Below, piece by piece: positions 9,222 to 24,280 of a DNA stretch of 64,000 nucleotides. Each line of letters starts with the position of its first letter. Position 1 is the first letter of the stretch. Below the pieces are notes generated by a model. That model was not told the DNA's origin, ran no database searches, and saw only the letters and a program-made list of their open reading frames with translations. This stretch comes from Nephrocerus scutellatus (taxonomy: Eukaryota > Arthropoda > Insecta > Diptera > Pipunculidae). Location: contig OX352763.1 of NCBI GenBank assembly GCA_947095585.1, positions 64,575,016-64,639,015 of the forward strand. The letters are read 5' to 3'. The translations under genes were made by a program, and so were the position numbers.

Positions 9222-12200
9222 TCCCAAGGGATTCGTATGAAACTCGGAATGTAGGACTAATATGTGTCTATAAGACTTGTTCCTATGGAAATTCTGGGAT
9301 CTGGCCAATAGGGTCTGGGATATTTGGAACAAAGCCATTTCTCAAGGGATTCGTATGAAATTCGGAATGTAGGACTAATATGTGACTATAAGACTTGTTC
9401 CTATGGAAATTCTGGGATCTGGCCAATAGGGTCTGGGATTTTTGAAACCAAGCCATTTCTCAAGGGATTCGTATGAAACTCGGAATGTAGGACTAATATG
9501 TAACTATAAGACTTGTTCCTATGGAAATTCTGGGATCTGGCCAATAGGGTCTTGGATTTCTGGAACCAAGCCATTTCTCAAGGGATTCGTATCAAACTCG
9601 GAATGTAGGACTAATATCTGACTATAAGACTTGTTCCTATGGAAATTCTGGGATCTGGCCAATAGGGTCTTGGATTTCTGGAACCAAGCCATTTCTCAAG
9701 GGATTCGTATCAAACTCGGAATGTAGGACTAATATCTGACTATAAGACTGGTTCCTATGGAAATTCTGGGATCTGGCCAATAGGGTCTGGGATTTTTGGA
9801 ACCAAGCCATTTCTCAAGGGATTCGTATGAAACTCGGAATGTAGGACTAATATGTGACTATAAGACTTGTTCCTATGGAAATTCTGGGATCTGGCCAACA
9901 GGGTCTGGGATTTTTGGAACCAAGCCATTTCTCAAGGGATTCGTATGAAACTCGGAATGTAGGACTAATATGTGACTATAAGACTTGTTCCCATTGAAAT
10001 TCTGGGATCTGGCCAATAGGGTCTGGGATTTTTGGAACATAGCCATTTCTCAAGGGATTCCTATGAAACTCGGAATGTAGGACAAATATGTGACTATAAG
10101 ACTTGTTCCTATGGAAATTCTGGGATCTGGCCAATAGGGTCTGGGATTTTTGGAACATAGCCATTTCTCAAGGGATTCCTATGAAACTCGGAATGTAGGA
10201 CTAATATGTGACTATAAGACTTGTTCCTATGGAAATTCTGGGATCTGGCCAATAGGGTCTGGGATTTTTGGAACCAAGCCATTTCTCAAGGGATTCGTAT
10301 GAAACTCGGAATGTAGAACTAATATGTGACTATAAGACTTGTTCCTATGGAAAGTCTGGGATCCGGCCCCTAGGGTCTGGGATTTTTGAAACCAAGCCAT
10401 TTCCCAAGGGATTCGTATGATACTCGGAATGTAGGACTAATATGTGTCTATAAGACTTGTTCCTATGGAAATTCTGGGATCTGGCCAATAGGGTCTGGGA
10501 TATTTGGAACAAAGCTATTTCTCAAGGGATTCGTATGAAACTCTTAATGTAGGACTAATATGTGACTATAAGACTTGTTCCTATGGAAATTCTGGGATCT
10601 GGCCAATAGGGTCTGGGATTTTTGAAACCAAGCCATTTCTCAAGGGATTCGTATGAAACTCGGAATGTAGGACTAATATGTAACTATAAGACGTGTTCCT
10701 ATGGAAATTCTGGGATCTGGCCAATAGGGTCTGGGATTTCTGGAACCAAGCCATTTCTCAAGGGATTCGTATCAAACTCGGAATGTAGGACTAATATCTG
10801 ACTATAAGACTTGTTCCTATTGAAATTCTGGGATCTGGCCAATAGGGTCTGGGATTTTTGGAACCAAGCCATTTCTCAAGGGATTCGTATGAAACTCGGA
10901 ATGTAGGACTAATATGTGACTATAAGACTTGTTCCTATGGAAATTCTGGGATCTGGCCAACAGGGTCTGGGATTTTTGGAACCAAGCCATTTCTCAAGGG
11001 ATTCGTATGAAACTCGGAATGTAGGACTAATATGTGACTATAAGACTTGTTCCCATTGAAATTCTGGGATCTGGCCAATAGGGTCTGGGATTTTTGGAAC
11101 ATAGCCATTTCTCAAGGGATTCCTATGAAACTCGGAATGTAGGACAAATATGTGACTATAAGACTTGTTCCTATGGAAATTCTGGGATCTGGCCAATAGG
11201 GTCTGGGATTTTTGGAACCAAGCCAATTCTCAAGGGATTCGTATGAAACTCGGAATGTAGGACTAATATGTGACTATAAGACTTGTTCCTATGGAAATTC
11301 TGGGATCTGGCCAATAGGGTATGGGATTTTTGGAACCAAGCCATTTCTCAAGGGATTCGTATGAGAGTCGGAATGTAGGACTAATATGTGACTATAAGAC
11401 TTGTTCCTATGGAAATTCTGGGATATGGCCAATAGGGTCTGGGATTTTTGGAACAAAGCCATTTCTCAAGGGATTCGTATGAAACTCGGAATGTAGGACT
11501 AATATGTGACTATAAGACTTGTTCCTATGGAAATTTTGGGATCTGGCCAATAGGGTCTGGGATTTTTGGAACAAAGCAATTTCTCAAGGGATTCGTATGA
11601 AACTCGGAATGTAGGACTAATATGTGACTATAAGAATTGTTCCTATGGAAATTCTGGGCTCTGGCCATTAGGGTTTGGGATTTTTGGAACCAAGCCATTT
11701 CTCAAGGGATTCGTATGAAACTCGGAATGTAGGACAAATATGTGACTATAAGACTTGTTCCTATGGAAATTCTGGGATCTGGCCGATAGGGTGTGGGATT
11801 TTTGGAACAAAGCAATTTCTCAAGGGATTCGTATGAAACTCGGAATGTAGGACTAATATGTGACTATAAGAATTGTTCCTATGGAAATTCTGGGATCTGG
11901 CCATTAGGGTTTGGGATTTTTGGAACCAAGCCATTACTCAAGGGATTCGTATGAAACTCGGAATGTAGGACTAATATGTGACTATAAGACTTGTTCCTAT
12001 TGAAATTCTGGGATCTGGCCAATAGGGTCTGGGATTTTTGGAACAAAGCCATTTCTCAAGGGATTCGTATGAAACTCGGAATGTAGGACTAATATGTGAC
12101 TATAAGACTTGTTCCTATGGAAATTTTGGGATCTGGCCAATAGGGTCTGGGATTTTTGGAACAAAGCAATTTCTCAAGGGATTCGTATGAAACTCGGAAT

Positions 12201-13991
12201 GTAGGACTAATATGTGACTATAAGAATTGTTCCTATGGAAATTCTGGGATCTGGCCATTAGGGTTTGGGATTTTTGGAACCAAGCCATTTCTCAAGGGAT
12301 TCGTATGAAACTCGGAATGTAGGACAAATATGTGACTATAAGACTTGTTCCTATGGAAATTCTGGGATCTGGCCGATAGGGTCTGGGATTTTTGGAACCA
12401 AGCCATTTCTCAAGGGATTCGTATGAAACTCGGAATGAAGGACAAATATGTGACTATAAGACTTGTTCCTATGGAAATTCTGGGATCTGGCCAATAGGGT
12501 CTAGGATTTTTGGAACCAAGCCATTTCTCAAGGGATTCGTATGAAACTCGGAATGTAGGACTAATATGTGACTATAAGACTTGTTCCTATGAAAATTCTG
12601 GGATCTGGCCAATAGGGTCTGGGATTTTTGGAACAAAGCCATTTCTCAAGGGATTCGTATGAAACTCGGAATGTAGGACTAATATGTGACTATAAGACTT
12701 GTTCCTATGGAAATTCTGGGATCTGGCCAATAGGGTATGGGATTTTTGGAACCAAGCCATTTCTCAAGGGATTCGTATGAAACTCGGAATGTAGGTCTAA
12801 TATGTGACTATAAGACTTGTTCCTATGGAAATTCTGGGATCTGGCCAATTGGGTCTGGGATTTTTGGAACCAAGCCATTTCTCAAGGGATTCGTATGAAA
12901 CTCGGAATGTAGGACTAATATGTGACTATAAGACTTGTTCCTATGGAATTTCTGGGATCTGGCCAATAGGGTCTGGGATTTTTGGAACCAAGCCATTTCT
13001 CAAGGGACTCGTATGAAACTCGGAATGTAGGACTAATATGTGACTATAAGACTTGTTCCTATTGAAATTCTGGGATCTGGCCAATAGGGTCTGGGATTTT
13101 TGGAACATAGCCATTTCTCAAGGGATTCCTATGAAACTCGGAATGTAGGACTAATATGTGACTGTAAGACTTGTTCCTATGGAAATTCTGGGATCTGGCC
13201 AATAAGTATGGGATTTTTGGAACCAAGCCATTTCTCAAGGGATTCGTATGAAACTCGGAATGTAGGACTAATATGTGACTATAAGACTTGTTCCTATGGA
13301 AATTCTGGGATCTGGCCAATAGGGTCTGGGATTTTTGAAACCAAGCCATTTCTCAAGGGATTCGTATGAAACTCGGAATGTAGGACTAATATGTAACTAT
13401 AAGACTTGTTCCTATGGAAATTCTGGGATCTGGCCAATAGGGTCTGGGATTTCTGGAACCAAGCCATTTCTCAAGGGATTCGTATGAAACTCGGAATGCA
13501 GGACTAATATGTGAATATAAGACTAGTTCCTATGGAAATTCTGGGATCTGGCCAACAGGGTCTGGGATTTTTGGAACCAAGCCATTTCTCAAGGGATTCG
13601 TATGAAACTCGGAATGTAGGACTAATATGTGACTATAAGACTTGTTCCTATTGAAATTCTGGGATCTGGCCAATAGGGTTTGGGATTTTTGGAACCAAGC
13701 CATTTCTCAAGGGATTCGTATGAAACTCGGAATGCAGGACTAATATGTGAATATAAGACTAGTTCCTATGGAAATTCTGGGATCTGGCCAACAGGGTCTG
13801 GGATTTTTGGAACCAAGCCATTTCTCAAGGGATTCGTATGAAACTCGGAATGTAGGACTAATATGTGACTATAAGACTTGTTCCTATTGAAATTCTGGGA
13901 TCTGGCCAATAGGGTCTGGGATTTTTGGAACATAGCCATTTCTCAAGGGATTCCTATGAAACTCGGAATGTAGGACTAATATGTGACTGTA

Positions 13992-16418
13992 AGACTTGTT
14001 CCTATGGAAATTCTGGGATCTGGCCAATAGGGTCTGGGATTTTTGGAACCAAGCCATTTCTCAAGGGATTCGTATGAAACTCGGAATGTAGAACTAATAT
14101 GTGACTATAAGACTTGTTCCTATGGAAAGTCTGGGATCCGGCCCCTAGGGTCTGGGATTTTTGAAACCAAGCCATTTCCCAAGGGATTCGTATGATACTC
14201 GGAATGTAGGACTAATATGTGTCTATAAGACTTGTTCCTATGGAAATTCTGGGATCTGGCCAATAGGGTCTGGGATATTTGGAACAAAGCTATTTCTCAA
14301 GGGATTCGTATGAAACTCGGAATGTAGGACTAATATGTGACTATAAGACTTGTTCCTATGGAAATTCTGGGATCTGGCCAATAGGGTCTGAGATTTTTGA
14401 AACCAAGCCATTTCTCAAGGGATTCGTATGAAACTCGGAATGTAGGACTAATATGTAACTATAAGACTTGTTCCTATGGAAATTCTGGGATTTGGCCAAT
14501 AGGGTCTGGGATTTTTGGAACCAAGCCATTTCTCAAGGGATTCGTATGAAACTCGGAATGTAGGACTAATATGTGACTATAAGACTTGTTCCTATTGAAA
14601 TTCTGGGATCTGGCCAATAGGGTCTGGGATTTTTGGAACATAGCCATTTCTCAAGGGATTCCTATGAAACTCGGAATGTAGGACTAATATGTGACTGTAA
14701 GACTTGTTCCTATGGAAATTCTGGGATCTGGCCAATAGGGTCTGGGATTTTTGGAACCAAGCCATTTCTCAAAGGATTCGTATGAAACTCGGAATGTAGC
14801 ACTAATATGTGACTATAAGACTTGTTCCTATGGAAAGTCTGGGATCCGGCCCCTAGGGTCTGGGATTTTTGAAACCAAGCCATTTCCCAAGGGATTCGTA
14901 TGAAACTCGGAATGTAGGACTAATATGTGTCTATAAGACTTGTTCCTATGGAAATTCTGGGATCTGGCCAATAGGGTCTGGGATTTTTGAAACCAAGCCA
15001 TTTCTCAAGGGATTCGTATGAAACTCGGAATGTAGGACTAATATGTAACTATAAGACTTGTTCCTATGGAAATTCTGGGATCTGGCCAATAGGGTCATGG
15101 ATTTCTGGAACCAAGCCATTTCTCAAGGGATTCGTATCAAACTCGGAATGTAGGACTAATATCTGACTATAAGACTTGTTCCTATTGAAATTCTGGGATC
15201 TGGCCAATAGGGTCTGGGATTTTTGGAACATAGCCATTTCTCAAGGGATTCCTATGAAACTCGGAATGTAGGACTAATATGTGACTGTAAGACTTGTTCC
15301 TATGGAAATTCTGGGATCTGGCCAATAGGGTCTGGGATTTTTGGAACCAAGCCATTTCTCAAAGGATTCGTATGAAACTCGGAATGTAGCACTAATATGT
15401 GACTATAAGACTTGTTCCTATGGAAAGTCTGGGATCCGGCCCCTAGGGTCTGGGATTTTTGAAACCAAGCCATTTCCCAAGGGATTCGTATGAAACTCGG
15501 AATGTAGGACTAATATGTGTCTATAAGACTTGTTCCTATGGAAATTCTGGGATCTGGCCAATAGGGTCTGGGATATTTGGAACAAAGCCATTTCTCAAGG
15601 GATTCGTATGAAATTCGGAATGTAGGACTAATATGTGACTATAAGACTTGTTCCTATGGAAATTCTGGGATCTGGCCAATAGGGTCTGGGATTTTTGAAA
15701 CCAAGCCATTTCTCAAGGGATTCGTATGAAACTCGGAATGTAGGACTAATATGTAACTATAAGACTTGTTCCTATGGAAATTCTGGGATCTGGCCAATAG
15801 GGTCTTGGATTTCTGGAACCAAGCCATTTCTCAAGGGATTCGTATCAAACTCGGAATGTAGGACTAATATCTGACTATAAGACTTGTTCCTATGGAAATT
15901 CTGGGATCTGGCCAATAGGGTCTTGGATTTCTGGAACCAAGCCATTTCTCAAGGGATTCGTATCAAACTCGGAATGTAGGACTAATATCTGACTATAAGA
16001 CTTGTTCCTATGGAAATTCTGGGATCTGGCCAATAGGGTCTGGGATTTTTGGAACCAAGCCATTTCTCAAGGGATTCGTATGAAACTCGGAATGTAGGAC
16101 TAATATGTGACTATAAGACTTGTTCCTATGGAAATTCTGGGATCTGGCCAATAGGGTCTGGGATATTTGGAACAAAGCCATTTCTCAAGGGATTCGTATG
16201 AAATTCGGAATGTAGGACTAATATGTGACTATAAGACTTGTTCCTATGGAAATTCTGGGATCTGGCCAATAGGGTCTGGGATTTTTGAAACCAAGCCATT
16301 TCTCAAGGGATTCGTATGAAACTCGGAATGTAGGACTAATATGTAACTATAAGACTTGTTCCTATGGAAATTCTGGGATCTGGCCAATAGGGTCTTGGAT
16401 TTCTGGAACCAAGCCATT
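13992..16418. repeat. Satellite segmental duplication A, copy 2
   Basis: Partner of 6795-9221. The series of marker, cttggatttctgg/tatcaaa and gggatatttgg monomers repeats in the same order. Confidence 0.75.
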
Positions 16419-17254
16419 TCTCAAGGGATTCGTATCAAACTCGGAATGTAGGACTAATATCTGACTATAAGACTTGTTCCTATTGAAATTCTGGGATCTG
16501 GCCAATAGGGTCTGGGATTTTTGGAACATAGCCATTTCTCAAGGGATTCCTATGAAACTCGGAATGTAGGACTAATATGTGACTGTAAGACTTGTTCCTA
16601 TGGAAATTCTGGGATCTGGCCAATAGGGTCTGGGATTTTTGGAACCAAGCCATTTCTCAAAGGATTCGTATGAAACTCGGAATGTAGCACTAATATGTGA
16701 CTATAAGACTTGTTCCTATGGAAAGTCTGGGATCCGGCCCCTAGGGTCTGGGATTTTTGAAACCAAGCCATTTCCCAAGGGATTCGTATGAAACTCGGAA
16801 TGTAGGACTAATATGTGTCTATAAGACTTGTTCCTATGGAAATTCTGGGATCTGGCCAATAGGGTCTGGGATATTTGGAACAAAGCCATTTCTCAAGGGA
16901 TTCGTATGAAATTCGGAATGTAGGACTAATATGTGACTATAAGACTTGTTCCTATGGAAATTCTGGGATCTGGCCAATAGGGTCTGGGATTTTTGAAACC
17001 AAGCCATTTCTCAAGGGATTCGTATGAAACTCGGAATGTAGGACTAATATGTAACTATAAGACTTGTTCCTATGGAAATTCTGGGATCTGGCCAATAGGG
17101 TCTTGGATTTCTGGAACCAAGCCATTTCTCAAGGGATTCGTATCAAACTCGGAATGTAGGACTAATATCTGACTATAAGACTTGTTCCTATGGAAATTCT
17201 GGGATCTGGCCAATAGGGTCTTGGATTTCTGGAACCAAGCCATTTCTCAAGGGA

Positions 17255-19935
17255 TTCGTATCAAACTCGGAATGTAGGACTAATATGTGACTATAAGACT
17301 TGTTCCTATGGAAATTCTGGGATCTGGCCAACAGGGTCTGGGATTTTTGGAACCAAGCCATTTCTCAAGGGATTCGTATGAAACTCGGAATGTAGGACTA
17401 ATATGTGACTATAAGACTTGTTCCCATTGAAATTCTGGGATCTGGCCAATAGGGTCTGGGATTTTTGGAACATAGCCATTTCTCAAGGGATTCCTATGAA
17501 ACTCGGAATGTAGGACAAATATGTGACTATAAGACTTGTTCCTATGGAAATTCTGGGATCTGGCCAATAGGGTCTGGGATTTTTGGAACATAGCCATTTC
17601 TCAAGGGATTCCTATGAAACTCGGAATGTAGGACTAATATGTGACTATAAGACTTGTTCCTATGGAAATTCTGGGATCTGGCCAATAGGGTCTGGGATTT
17701 CTGGAACCAAGCCATTTCTCAAGGGATTCGTATCAAACTCGGAATGTAGGACTAATATCTGACTATAAGACTTGTTCCTATTGAAATTCTGGGATCTGGC
17801 CAATAGGGTCTGGGATTTTTGGAACCAAGCCATTTCTCAAGGGATTCGTATGAAATTCGGAATGTAGGACTAATATGTGACTATAAGACTTGTTCCTATG
17901 GAAATTCTGGGATCTGGCCAACAGGGTCTGGGATTTTTGGAACCAAGCCATTTCTCAAGGGATTCGTATGAAACTCGGAATGTAGGACTAATATGTGACT
18001 ATAAAACTTGTTCCCATTGAAATTCTGGGATCTGGCCAATAGGGTCTGGGATTTTTGGAACATAGCCATTTCTCAAGGGATTCCTATGAAACTCGGAATG
18101 TAGGACAAATATGTGACCATAAGACTTGTTCCTATGGAAATTCTGGGATCTGGCCAATAGGGTCTGGGATTTTTGCAACCAAACCAATTCTCAAGGGATT
18201 CGTATGAAACTCGGAATGTAGGACTAATATGTGACTATAAGACTTGTTCCTATGGAAATTCTGGGATCTGGCCAATAGGGTATGGGATTTTTGGAACCAA
18301 GCCATTTCTCAAGGGATTCGTATGAAAGTCGGAATGTAGGACTAATATGTGACTATAAGACTTGTTCCTATGGAAATTCTGGGATCTGGCCAATAGGGTC
18401 TGGGATTTTTGGAACCAAGCCATTTCTCAAGGGATTCGTATGAAACTCGGAATGTAGGACTAATATGTGACTATAAGACTTGTTCCTATGAAAATTCTGG
18501 GATCTGGCCAATTGGGTCTGGGATTTTTGAAACCAAGCCATTTCTCAAGGGATTCGTATGAAACTCGGAATGTAGGACTAATATGTAACTATAAGACTTG
18601 TTCCTATGGAAATTCTGGGATCTGGCCAATAGGGTCTTGGATTTCTGGAACCAAGCCATTTCTCAAGGGATTCGTATCAAACTCGGAATGTAGGACAAAT
18701 ATGTGACTATAAGACTTGTTCCTATGGAAATTCTGGGATCTGGCCAATAGGGTCTGGGATTTTTGGAACCAAGCCATTTCTCAAGGGATTCGTATGAAAC
18801 TCGGAATGTAGGACTAATATGTGACTATAAGACTTGTTCCTATTGAAATTCTGGGATCTGGCCAATAGGGTTTGGGATTTTTGGAACCAAGCCATTTCTC
18901 AAGGGATTCGTATGAAACTCGGAATGCAGGACTAATATGTGAATATAAGAGTAGTTCCTATGGAAATTCTGGGATCTGGCCAACAGGGTCTGGGATTTTT
19001 GGAACCAAGCCATTTCTCAAGGGATTCGTATGAAACTCGGAATGTAGGACTAATATGTGACTATAAGACTTGTTCCTATTGAAATTCTGGGATCTGGCCA
19101 ATAGGGTCTGGGATTTTTGGAACATAGCCATTTCTCAAGGGATTCCTATGAAACTCGGAATGTAGGACTAATATGTGACTGTAAGACTTGTTCCTATGGA
19201 AATTCTGGGATCTGGCCAATAGGGTCTGGGATTTTTGGAACCAAGCCATTTCTCAAGGGATTCGTATGAAACTCGGAATGTAGAACTAATATGTGACTAT
19301 AAGACTTGTTCCTATGGAAAGTCTGGGATCCGGCCCCTAGGGTCTGGGATTTTTGAAACCAAGCCATTTCCCAAGGGATTCGTATGAAACTCGGAATGTA
19401 GGACTAATATGTGTCTATAAGACTTGTTCCTATGGAAATTCTGGGATCTGGCCAATAGGGTCTGGGATATTTGGAACAAAGCCATTTCTCAAGGGATTCG
19501 TATGAAACTCGGAATGTAGGACTAATATGTGACTATAAGACTTGTTCCTATGGAAATTCTGGGATCTGGCCAATAGGGTCTGGGATTTTTGAAACCAAGC
19601 CATTTCTCAAGGGATTCGTATGAAACTCGGAATGTAGGACTAATATGTAACTATAAGACTTGTTCCTATGGAAATTCTGGGATCTGGCCAATAGGGTCTG
19701 GGATTTTTGGAACCAAGCCATTTCTCAAGGGATTCGTATGAAACTCGGAATGTAGGACTAATATGTGACTATAAGACTTGTTCCTATTGAAATTCTGGGA
19801 TCTGGCCAATAGGGTCTGGGATTTTTGGAACATAGCCATTTCTCAAGGGATTCCTATGAAACTCGGAATGTAGGACTAATATGTGACTGTAAGACTTGTT
19901 CCTATGGAAATTCTGGGATCTGGCCAATAGGGTCT
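17255..19935. repeat. Satellite segmental duplication B, copy 1 (about 2.7 kb)
   Basis: Matches 21600-24280 at an offset of 4345 bp, including rare shared variants: gtgaccataag, the aaaccaattctc unit, and gaatataagagtagttcc. The odd offset equals 37 monomers minus the 21-bp deletion near 21210. Confidence 0.82.
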
Positions 19936-21180
19936 GGGATTTTTGGAACCAAGCCATTTCTCAAAGGATTCGTATGAAACTCGGAATGTAGCACTAATAT
20001 GTGACTATAAGACTTGTTCCTATGGAAAGTCTGGGATCCGGCCCCTAGGGTCTGGGATTTTTGAAACCAAGCCATTTCCCAAGGGATTCGTATGAAACTC
20101 GGAATGTAGGACTAATATGTGTCTATAAGACTTGTTCCTATGGAAATTCTGGGATCTGGCCAATAGGGTCTGGGATATTTGGAACAAAGCCATTTCTCAA
20201 GGGATTCGTATGAAATTCGGAATGTAGGACTAATATGTGACTATAAGACTTGTTCCTATGGAAATTCTGGGATCTGGCCAATAGGGTCTGGGATTTTTGA
20301 AACCAAGCCATTTCTCAAGGGATTCGTATGAAACTCGGAATGTAGGACTAATATGCAACTATAAGACTTGTTCCTATGGAAATTCTGGGATCTGGCCAAT
20401 AGGGTCTTGGATTTCTGGAACCAAGCCATTTCTCAAGGGATTCGTATCAAACTCGGAATGTAGGACTAATATCTGACTATAAGACTTGTTCCTATTGAAA
20501 TTCTGGGATCTGGCCAATAGGGTCTGGGATTTTTGGAACCAAGCCATTTCTCAAGGGATTCGTATGAAACTCGGAATGTAGGACTAATATGTGACTATAA
20601 GACTTGTTCCTATGGAAATTCTGGGATCTGGCCAACAGGGTCTGGGATTTTTGGAACCAAGCCATTTCTCAAGGGATTCGTATGAAACTCGGAATGTAGG
20701 ACTAATATGTGACTATAAGACTTGTTCCCATTGAAATTCTGGGATCTGGCCAATAGGGTCTGGGATTTTTGGAACATAGCCATTTCTCAAGGGATTCCTA
20801 TGAAACTCGGAATGTAGGACAAATATGTGACTATAAGACTTGTTCCTATGGAAATTCTGGGCTCTGGCCAATAGGGTCTGGGATTTTTGGAACATAGCCA
20901 TTTCTCAAGGGATTCCTATGAAACTCGGAATGTAGGACTAATATGTGACTATAAGACTTGTTCCTATGGAAATTCTGGGATCTGGCCAATAGGGTCTGGG
21001 ATTTCTGGAACCAAGCCATTTCTCAAGGGATTCGTATCAAACTCGGAATGTAGAACTAATATCTGACTATAAGACTTGTTCCTATTGAAATTCTGGGATC
21101 TGGCCAATAGGGTCTGGGATTTTTGGAACCAAGCCATTTCTCAAGGGATTCGTATGAAACTCGGAATGTAGGACTAATAT

Positions 21181-21300
21181 GTGACTATAAGACTTGTTCC
21201 TATGGAAATTCTGGGATATTTGGAACAAAGCCATTTCTCAAGGGATTCGTATGAAATTCGGAATGTAGGACTAATATGTGACTATAAGACTTGTTCCTAT
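21181..21300. repeat. Satellite monomer with a 21-bp internal deletion
   Basis: At about 21210 the unit reads ttctgggatatttgg, joining the two tctgggat octamers that lie 21 bp apart in every normal monomer. This fits slippage or recombination between them. Confidence 0.88.
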
Positions 21301-21599
21301 GGAATTTCTGGGATCTGGCCAATAGGGTCTTGGATTTCTGGAACCAAGCCATTTCTCAAGGGATTCGTATCAAACTCGGAATGTAGGACTAATATCTGAC
21401 TATAATACTTGTTCCTATGGAAATTCTGGGATCTGGCCAATAGGGTCTTGGATTTCTGGAACCAAGCCATTTCTCAAGGGATTCGTATCAAACTCGGAAT
21501 GTAGGACTAATATCTGACTATAATACTTGTTCCTATGGAAATTCTGGGATCTGGCCAATAGGGTCTTGGATTTCTGGAACCAAGCCATTTCTCAAGGGA

Positions 21600-24280
21600 T
21601 TCGTATGAAACTCGGAATGTAGGACTAATATGTGACTATAAGACTTGTTCCTATGGAAATTCTGGGATCTGGCCAACAGGGTCTGGGATTTTTGGAACCA
21701 AGCCATTTCTCAAGGGATTCGTATGAAACTCGGAATGTAGGACTAATATGTGACTATAAGACTTGTTCCCATTGAAATTCTGGGATCTGGCCAATAGGGT
21801 CTGGGATTTTTGGAACATAGCCATTTCTCAAGGGATTCCTATGAAACTCGGAATGTAGGACAAATATGTGACTATAAGACTTGTTCCTATGGAAATTCTG
21901 GGATCTGGCCAATAGGGTCTGGGATTTTTGGAACATAGCCATTTCTCAAGGGATTCCTATGAAACTCGGAATGTAGGACTAATATGTGACTATAAGACTT
22001 GTTCCTATGGAAATTCTGGGATCTGGCCAATAGGGTCTGGGATTTCTGGAACCAAGCCATTTCTCAAGGGATTCGTATCAAACTCGGAATGTAGGACTAA
22101 TATCTGACTATAAGACTTGTTCCTATTGAAATTCTGGGATCTGGCCAATAGGGTCTGGGATTTTTGGAACCAAGCCATTTCTCAAGGGATTCGTATGAAA
22201 TTCGGAATGTAGGACTAATATGTGACTATAAGACTTGTTCCTATGGAAATTCTGGGATCTGGCCAACAGGGTCTGGGATTTTTGGAACCAAGCCATTTCT
22301 CAAGGGATTCGTATGAAACTCGGAATGTAGGACTAATATGTGACTATAAGACTTGTTCCCATTGAAATTCTGGGATCTGGCCAATAGGGTCTGGGATTTT
22401 TGGAACATAGCCATTTCTCAAGGGATTCCTATGAAACTCGGAATGTAGGACAAATATGTGACCATAAGACTTGTTCCTATGGAAATTCTGGGATCTGGCC
22501 AATAGGGTCTGGGATTTTTGGAACCAAACCAATTCTCAAGGGATTCGTATGAAACTCGGAATGTAGGACTAATATGTGACTATAAGACTTGTTCCTATGG
22601 AAATTATGGGATCTGGCCAATAGGGTATGGGATTTTTGGAACCAAGCCATTTCTCAAGGGATTCGTATGAAAGTCGGAATGTAGGACTAATATGTGACTA
22701 TAAGACTTGTTCCTATGGAAATTCTGGGATCTGGCCAATAGGGTCTGGGATTTTTGGAACCAAGCCATTTCTCAAGGGATTCGTATGAAACTCGGAATGT
22801 AGGACTAATATGTGACTATAAGACTTGTTCCTATGAAAATTCTGGGATCTGGCCAATAGGGTCTGGGATTTTTGAAACCAAGCCATTTCTCAAGGGATTC
22901 GTATGAAACTCGGAATGTAGGACTAATATGTAACTATAAGACTTGTTCCTATGGAAATTCTGGGATCTGGCCAATAGGGTCTTGGATTTCTGGAACCAAG
23001 CCATTTCTCAAGGGATTCGTATCAAACTCGGAATGTAGGACAAATATGTGACTATAAGACTTGTTCCTATGGAAATTCTGGGATCTGGCCAATAGGGTCT
23101 GGGATTTTTGGAACCAAGCCATTTCTCAAGGGATTCGTATGAAACTCGGAATGTAGGACTAATATGTGACTATAAGACTTGTTCCTATTGAAATTCTGGG
23201 ATCTGGCCAATAGGGTTTGGGATTTTTGGAACCAAGCCATTTCTCAAGGGATTCGTATGAAACTCGGAATGCAGGACTAATATGTGAATATAAGAGTAGT
23301 TCCTATGGAAATTCTGGGATCTGGCCAACAGGGTCTGGGATTTTTGGAACCAAGCCATTTCTCAAGGGATTCGTATGAAACTCGGAATGTAGGACTAATA
23401 TGTGACTATAAGACTTGTTCCTATTGAAATTCTGGGATCTGGCCAATAGGGTCTGGGATTTTTGGAACATAGCCATTTCTCAAGGGATTCCTATGAAACT
23501 CGGAATGTAGGACTAATATGTGACTGTAAGACTTGTTCCTATGGAAATTCTGGGATCTGGCCAATAGGGTCTGGGATTTTTGGAACCAAGCCATTTCTCA
23601 AGGGATTCGTATGAAACTCGGAATGTAAAACTAATATGTGACTATAAGACTTGTTCCTATGGAAAGTCTGGGATCCGGCCCCTAGGGTCTGGGATTTTTG
23701 AAACCAAGCCATTTCCCAAGGGATTCGTATGAAACTCGGAATGTAGGACTAATATGTGTCTATAAGACTTGTTCCTATGGAAATTCTGGAATCTGGCCAA
23801 TAGGGTCTGGGATATTTGGAACAAAGCCATTTCTCAAGGGATTCGTATGAAACTCGGAATGTAGGACTAATATGTGACTATAAGACTTGTTCCTATGGAA
23901 ATTCTGGGATCTGGCCAATAGGGTCTGGGATTTTTGAAACCAAGCCATTTCTCAAGGGATTCGTATGAAACTCGGAATGTAGGACTAATATGTAACTATA
24001 AGACTTGTTCCTATGGAAATTCTGGGATCTGCCCAATAGGGTCTGGGATTTTTGGAACCAAGCCATTTCTCAAGGGATTCGTATGAAACTCGGAATGTAG
24101 GACTAATATGTGACTATAAGACTTGTTCCTATTGAAATTCTGGGATCTGGCCAATAGGGTCTGGGATTTTTGGAACATAGCCATTTCTCAAGGGATTCCT
24201 ATGAAACTCGGAATGTAGGACTAATATGTGACTGTAAGACTTGTTCCTATGGAAATTCTGGGATCTGGCCAATAGGGTCT
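21600..24280. repeat. Satellite segmental duplication B, copy 2
   Basis: Partner of 17255-19935. It diverges at 24281, where tctggg becomes tcttgg. Confidence 0.82.
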
